64,000 bases of DNA from CAYMND01 sp964465065 (GTDB taxonomy: Bacteria > Acidobacteriota > Aminicenantia > UBA2199): positions 8,746 through 72,745 of the forward strand of contig CAYXHZ010000012.1 in NCBI GenBank assembly GCA_964465065.1, read 5' to 3'. Positions 60,152 to 64,000 of this stretch are shown here, in pieces. The first letter of the stretch is position 1; every line of letters starts with the position of its first letter. The position numbers and the translations under genes are program-made. The notes beneath the pieces are model-generated. The model saw nothing but the letters and a program-made list of their open reading frames with translations, did no database searches and was not told where the DNA came from.

Positions 60152-61012
60152 TCAAATTTTCCGGTAGGTGGCATGAAAAACCATCTCCACCCCCAAGTTC
60201 GCAAACTGATGCAGGGATTCGGAATGTCCCAAAAATAGGTAGCCGCCGGTGCGCAGATGATCGAGCAGGCGGGCCACGATCAGGTTCTGGTTGTCGGCAT
60301 TGAAATAAATCAGGACGTTACGGCAGAAGACGACATCCATCTGTTCCCGCACGCCGAATTGGTCGTCCATGAAATTGAGAGTGCGGAAACGGACCTTCTG
60401 CCTCAAAAACGGGGCGATGCGCACCTGCCGGCTTTCTTTGTCCTTGCTGCGCATGAGGTAGCGCTTGCGCAGTTCCATAGGCACCGGCGCGATTTTTTCC
60501 TCCATGTACACTGCCCGACGGGCGAAGGCGACCACCTCTTCGGACAGGTCGGTGGCCAGGATGGTGAAGTCCAGAGAGAAACCCGGAACCTGATTCTGCA
60601 GTTCATAGAGGACCATGGCCAGAGTATAGGGTTCCTCGCCGGTAGAGCAGCCGGCGCTCCACAGCATCAAGGGCCGCCGTACCCCGGCTCCTTCCTGTGA
60701 GATCAGACCGGGCAGCGCGCAGCGGGTCAGGTAATCGAAATGTTCCGGTTCCCGAAAAAAATCGGTTTTGTGCGTAGTCACCACATCGGCGAACAAAGGC
60801 AGTTCCTGCTTGAGACCGACAATGGAAAACAGGTAGTGGATATAACTTTTGTAATCCTCCATGCCCAGATCCCGGAGCCGCTTGCGCAGCCTGGCCTCGA
60901 GCATGTCCTTTTTGCCGACCGTGATCTTGAGACCGAAACGCTCCTCGATCAGTCCGGTCAGACGCTGGAACTGGCTGTCGGTGAGGCGGTTTTTGAACAG
61001 GTTGATCTCCAT
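60152..61012 (-). CDS. cheR: CheR chemoreceptor methyltransferase (cluster 2)
   Basis: 286 residues with the helical N-terminal domain, SAM-binding stretch LMLWSAGCSTGEEPYTLAM and DVVFCRNVLIYF, ending in GHSESLHQF. It should methylate the receptors encoded directly upstream. It begins 16 bp after the MCP stop codon, so receptor and methyltransferase are co-transcribed. No C-terminal TPR. Confidence 0.96.
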   Translation of the reverse strand: MEINLFKNRLTDSQFQRLTGLIEERFGLKITVGKKDMLEARLRKRLRDLGMEDYKSYIHYLFSIVGLKQELPLFADVVTTHKTDFFREPEHFDYLTRCALPGLISQEGAGVRRPLMLWSAGCSTGEEPYTLAMVLYELQNQVPGFSLDFTILATDLSEEVVAFARRAVYMEEKIAPVPMELRKRYLMRSKDKESRQVRIAPFLRQKVRFRTLNFMDDQFGVREQMDVVFCRNVLIYFNADNQNLIVARLLDHLRTGGYLFLGHSESLHQFANLGVEMVFHATYRKI

Positions 61013-61028
61013 GCCTCATCCGCTCTCT

Positions 61029-63134
61029 TCAGTCCATCAGTGCCTTTTGCAATGAGTGTTCCGGCCGTTTTCGAGAGCGGATCCCGCCGTTGCCGGTTTG
61101 GAAAAACTCGATGGCCGACTGCAGCTGCATGGCCTGTGAAGACAATTCTTCGGCCGTCGAGGCCATCTCCTCGGCGGCGCTGGCATTCTGCTGAATCACC
61201 TGGTCCAGTTGCTGAATGGCCTGGGTGATCTGACCGGCGCCGCTGCTCTGCTCGGCGCTGGCGGCGGTGATTTCCCGGACCAGATCCGCAGTCATGCGGA
61301 TTTCGGGCAGCAATCGGCCCAGCATCGTACCGGCCCGTTCGGCAACCGCGACACTGCCGCCGGCCAGTTCCGTAATCTCGGAAGCGGCGCTCTGGCTGCG
61401 TTCAGCCAATTTACGCACCTCGGTTGCCACCACGGCGAAACCCTTGCCGTGTTCTCCGGCCCGGGCGGCCTCGATGGCGGCGTTGAGTGCCAGCAGGTTG
61501 GTTTGACGGGCTATTTCCTGAATGATGCCGATTTTGCCCGAGATCTCCTTCATGGCCCTGACGGCTTCGTTGACCGCCGTACCGCTCTCGTCGGCACACT
61601 GGGCCGATTCATGGGAAATCTGTTCCGTTTTGCGGGCGTTTTCGCTGTTCTGCTGGATATTGGCGCTCATCTGTTCCATAGACGAGGAGATTTCCTCGGC
61701 GGAACTGGCCTGTTCGCTGGCTCCCTGGGACATCGACTGGGCGGAGGAACTCAGCTGCTGGCTGCCGGAAGACACGTTGCAGGCCGCCTGCGTGACCGTG
61801 CCGACCACTTCGAGCAGGCGATTCCTCATCTCCTGCATGGCCTGGCACAAAATGCCGATTTCATCCTGCCGATCCACATCGAGTCTGGCAGTCAGGTTTC
61901 CCTGGGCCAGCTGCTGAGAAAAGGCGACTCCCTGCTTGATCGGATTGGTGAAACCCCGGGACAGCCACAGCCAGCAAGCCAGAATGCAGAGCAAGGATAT
62001 TGCCAGAACGAGCAGCATGACGTTGCGGCTGCGCAGGTTGGCGGTATGGATCCGGATGACGCTCCGGTTGACCTCGTCATCCCAGGTGCCGGCGCCGATG
62101 ATCCACTGCCACGGAGCGAAATACCCCAGAGTCACGGTTTTGAGCCGCGGCTGCGGGTCACCCGGGTTCTGCCAGAAATACTGATACTGGTCATAGCCTT
62201 CGCTTGTCCGGGTCGTCGCCAGACGGATCATCTCCTGAATGAAATAGCGCCCCGATGCATCCCGGCTGTCCCACAGATTCTCGCCGTCACGCTGCCCTCG
62301 ATAAGAGATGATGTAACGACCCTGGGGATCGAGGACGAACACATAGCCGCTCTCCCCGACCGTGATGCCTCTGATCTTGGCGATCTCCCGCTGCAGACTG
62401 GCGACACCGTCCTCCGGAATGCCGACATACAGGATGGCGATGATCCGGCCGCCGGCATCCTTCAGCGGTTCATAGGCGGTCATGTACCATTTCCCGACCA
62501 CGACCGCCCTGCCGACGAAACGCTCCCCGGCCAGAACCTTGGCCAGCACCGGGTTGGCACTGCCGTCTTCGTTGTTCACCGCTATGAACGTACCGACGGC
62601 CCGCTTCCCGTCGGCGGTCCGAACGTTGGTCGCCACCCGCAGCATGTCGCCGCGTTCGTTGATACGCTGAAAGATGGTGCAGGTATCGCCCAGCAGTTCG
62701 CGTACGCGATCCACTACCGGTGACGGTCTGTCCGGATCGTAATTCTGGCCGATCCATTCATCGTCGAGCATCATCTTGGGCACAACGAGTTCGGACTGCT
62801 GTTTGGATACCTGGTTGACGGCCTGCCAGACAACCGTATCCCGACCGTAGCTCAAGGTCCCGGCCCGGTTGAGGATGTCCCGGGCCACATTCAGATCGTA
62901 GCCGACCTTTTCCAGCAGCATGTCCTGCTGAATGCCCAGTTTGGAGGTGATTCCGGCGATGATCTGTTCCTGACCTTTCCGGGTCAGTCCCTGGGTTTCC
63001 TCCTTGGCGATCTGCTCGGTCTGTCTGCCCAGCCACAGGGAAATCAAGGTCAGGATCAGGGCCACCAGACTGGTGGAAACCACCCCCAGAAAGGACAACT
63101 TGGCGCCGATTTTCATTTTTCGCAACATGCTCAT
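61029..63134 (-). CDS. Methyl-accepting chemotaxis protein with Cache-type sensor
   Basis: 701 residues from the ATG at 63134 (AAGGAG eight bases upstream decides against the GTG at 63152). Membrane helices at about 18-40 and 368-390 bracket a large periplasmic Cache_3-Cache_2-like sensor (CTIFQRINERGDMLRVATNV, GRIIAILYVGIPEDGV, GESGYVFVLDPQGRYIIS). HAMP follows. The signalling domain carries the hairpin tip EIARQTNLLALNAAIEAARAGEHGKGFAVVA. Adaptation-type Gln/Glu pairs lie on both helices (QQLSSSAQSMSQGASEQ, AEEMASTAEELSSQA). It ends in a basic tail without a CheR-docking pentapeptide. Ligand unknown. Confidence 0.95.
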   Translation of the reverse strand: MSMLRKMKIGAKLSFLGVVSTSLVALILTLISLWLGRQTEQIAKEETQGLTRKGQEQIIAGITSKLGIQQDMLLEKVGYDLNVARDILNRAGTLSYGRDTVVWQAVNQVSKQQSELVVPKMMLDDEWIGQNYDPDRPSPVVDRVRELLGDTCTIFQRINERGDMLRVATNVRTADGKRAVGTFIAVNNEDGSANPVLAKVLAGERFVGRAVVVGKWYMTAYEPLKDAGGRIIAILYVGIPEDGVASLQREIAKIRGITVGESGYVFVLDPQGRYIISYRGQRDGENLWDSRDASGRYFIQEMIRLATTRTSEGYDQYQYFWQNPGDPQPRLKTVTLGYFAPWQWIIGAGTWDDEVNRSVIRIHTANLRSRNVMLLVLAISLLCILACWLWLSRGFTNPIKQGVAFSQQLAQGNLTARLDVDRQDEIGILCQAMQEMRNRLLEVVGTVTQAACNVSSGSQQLSSSAQSMSQGASEQASSAEEISSSMEQMSANIQQNSENARKTEQISHESAQCADESGTAVNEAVRAMKEISGKIGIIQEIARQTNLLALNAAIEAARAGEHGKGFAVVATEVRKLAERSQSAASEITELAGGSVAVAERAGTMLGRLLPEIRMTADLVREITAASAEQSSGAGQITQAIQQLDQVIQQNASAAEEMASTAEELSSQAMQLQSAIEFFQTGNGGIRSRKRPEHSLQKALMD

Positions 63135-63148
63135 CTCGATTTCTCCTT

Positions 63149-63658
63149 TCACGCTTTCCCGTCAGCCGGATCGGGTTTGTGAAGAGTCTGCGCCAGGTTC
63201 AGCTCGTCGGCCGAAAAGATGGAATTGATATCCAGAATGATGATGAAATGATCGTCCTGCTTGCCCATGCCTTTGATGAACTCGGTACGGATCTGCGAAC
63301 CGATCTTGGGCGGCGGTTCGATCTGCTCGGCGCTCAGTTCGATCACCTCCCGGACCGAATCGGCCAGGGTGCCGATCATGGTCGATTCGTTCTCCACATC
63401 GACCTCGACGATGATGATGCAGGTGTCGACGGCCCGCTGCGTCTGTCCCATGCCGAACTTGCGCTTGAGATCGACCACGGGCACGACCCCGCCGCGCAGG
63501 TTGATGATGCCGTGCATGAAATCCGGCACTTTCGGCACCTTGGTGATGCGGGTGTAGTCTAGCACCTCGCGGACCCGGGTGATTTCCAGGGCGTAGATCT
63601 CGTCCCCGAGACGGAATGTCAGGTACTGGTCCTCCCCCGTCTGTTTTCGGGCATCCAT
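63149..63658 (-). CDS. cheW: CheW coupling protein (cluster 2)
   Basis: 169 residues from the ATG at 63658: YLTFRLGDEIYALEITRVREVLD, GIINLRGGVVPVVDLKRKFG, IGTLADSVREVIEL and FIIILDINSIF. The longer open frame upstream runs through the end of the preceding MCP gene and is rejected; the ATG falls one base after that gene's stop. It would couple the two receptors to a CheA encoded outside the window or in operon 1. Confidence 0.96.
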   Translation of the reverse strand: MDARKQTGEDQYLTFRLGDEIYALEITRVREVLDYTRITKVPKVPDFMHGIINLRGGVVPVVDLKRKFGMGQTQRAVDTCIIIVEVDVENESTMIGTLADSVREVIELSAEQIEPPPKIGSQIRTEFIKGMGKQDDHFIIILDINSIFSADELNLAQTLHKPDPADGKA

Positions 63659-63659
63659 T

Positions 63660-64000
63660 TCAATACCTTTCGAACAGCTCGTCTTCCGGGTCCTGACCGT
63701 CCTCGAGGCTGATGCTGACCCCCCGGCTTGACCGTTTATCGCCTTTTTCCGGCTTCGCTTCGCTCTTGCCGGTCCCGAGTTTTTTGACAGCGCTGTGAGA
63801 GAGCGATGCCTGACGACTCTTCCTGGCGACGGCATGAACTGCGGCCGATCCCGAGCCTTGTACGCCCAGAACATGGTTGTCGACACGGAAAAACTCGATG
63901 GAAGCCTGCAGCTGCTCGGCCTGCGAAGACAGTTCCTCGGCGGTGGAGGCCATCTCCTCGGCGGCGCCGGCGTTCTGCTGGATCACCTGGTCCAGCTGCT
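63660..64000 (-). CDS. C-terminal end of a methyl-accepting chemotaxis protein, 5' part outside window
   Basis: The visible 113 or so residues begin within the last methylation helix (QLDQVIQQNAGAAEEMASTAEELSSQAEQLQASIEFF). That segment is almost identical to the corresponding part of the next MCP gene, indicating paralogy. A variable, Ser/Lys-rich tail follows, ending in acidic DPEDELFERY. Sensor and signalling tip lie beyond the right edge. Confidence 0.93.
   Translation of the reverse strand, partial: QLDQVIQQNAGAAEEMASTAEELSSQAEQLQASIEFFRVDNHVLGVQGSGSAAVHAVARKSRQASLSHSAVKKLGTGKSEAKPEKGDKRSSRGVSISLEDGQDPEDELFERY

Noticed and set aside
63149..63886. Longer 245-residue version of the cluster 2 CheW
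   Set aside because: The first 76 codons lie inside the MCP gene and read as basic low-complexity sequence; the ATG at 63658 gives a normal CheW.
1..64000. tRNA, rRNA, CRISPR arrays, insertion sequences, prophage or flagellar genes
   Set aside because: None was recognised on either strand. Intergenic regions are short and no transposase, integrase or regularly spaced repeat array is present.

Overview
The window is GC-rich, gene-dense bacterial DNA. I read 47 protein-coding genes (one of them a doubtful 38-codon ORF), two scaffold gaps of exactly 100 N (33411-33510 and 45788-45887), and no rRNA, tRNA, CRISPR array or insertion sequence. No gene-free stretch exceeds about 300 bases. Lipoprotein and Tat signals, an outer-membrane-barrel-like protein, a Znu transporter, a tail-specific protease and multi-PAS hybrid kinases point to a Gram-negative (diderm) environmental bacterium. 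The gaps suggest a draft or metagenome-assembled genome. I cannot fix the phylum; Desulfobacterota-like or Acidobacteriota/Aminicenantia-like lineages would fit, but that is inference.

Layout. 1-3241 (minus): a truncated Prc/Tsp protease and an LTA-synthase-family sulfatase. 3465-4283 (plus): an HDOD protein ending exactly where the next, convergent operon ends. 4284-13338 (minus): a ten-gene chemosensory operon reading STAS, STAS, CheY, CheA, CheW, Hpt-CheW, CheR, CheD, CheB, REC-HATPase-PP2C. 13549-16896 (plus): an overlapping operon of HtrA protease, formyltransferase and MscS channel with a cyclic-nucleotide domain. 16887-17576 (minus): a sirtuin. 17719-25345 (plus): two zinc peptidases, a Pat-type acyl-CoA synthetase/GNAT protein and a peptidoglycan amidase. 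25537-27051: a membrane sensor kinase; then a cold-shock gene (minus). 27608-31056 (plus): a Znu-type metal importer operon with a radical-SAM gene overlapping its end. 31134-33307: an exported esterase-like protein and a beta-barrel-like protein. 33312-36933 (minus): a gapped S9 peptidase, a PAS hybrid kinase and an FmdB zinc ribbon. 37161-45220 (plus): metH, a Tat-exported DUF362-like protein, a small exported protein, a large membrane protein and TrmO. 45235-58410 (minus): a gapped AraC-type regulator and three large hybrid sensor kinases in tandem. 58561-64000 (minus): a second chemosensory cluster of MCP (cut by the window edge), CheW, MCP, CheR, CheD, CheB.

How the genes work together. 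The centrepiece is the first chemosensory operon. It starts with two STAS (anti-sigma-antagonist type) genes and ends with one protein carrying a receiver, an RsbW-like kinase domain and an RsbU-like phosphatase domain. This is what a CheA pathway would need to drive partner switching rather than, or as well as, a flagellar motor. The operon has no receptor. The second cluster has receptors and a duplicated CheR-CheD-CheB cassette but, inside the window, no CheA or CheY. No flagellar or pilus gene is present. With five further sensor kinases and only one plausible DNA-binding regulator in the window, much of this DNA is devoted to signal input whose outputs lie elsewhere.

Promoter-like sites are described from hexamer matches alone. 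Two of them (sulfatase and amidase genes) lie so close to the ATG that they would give leaderless or nearly leaderless mRNAs. The metH promoter carries a near-perfect 20-bp palindrome exactly between its -35 and -10 elements.
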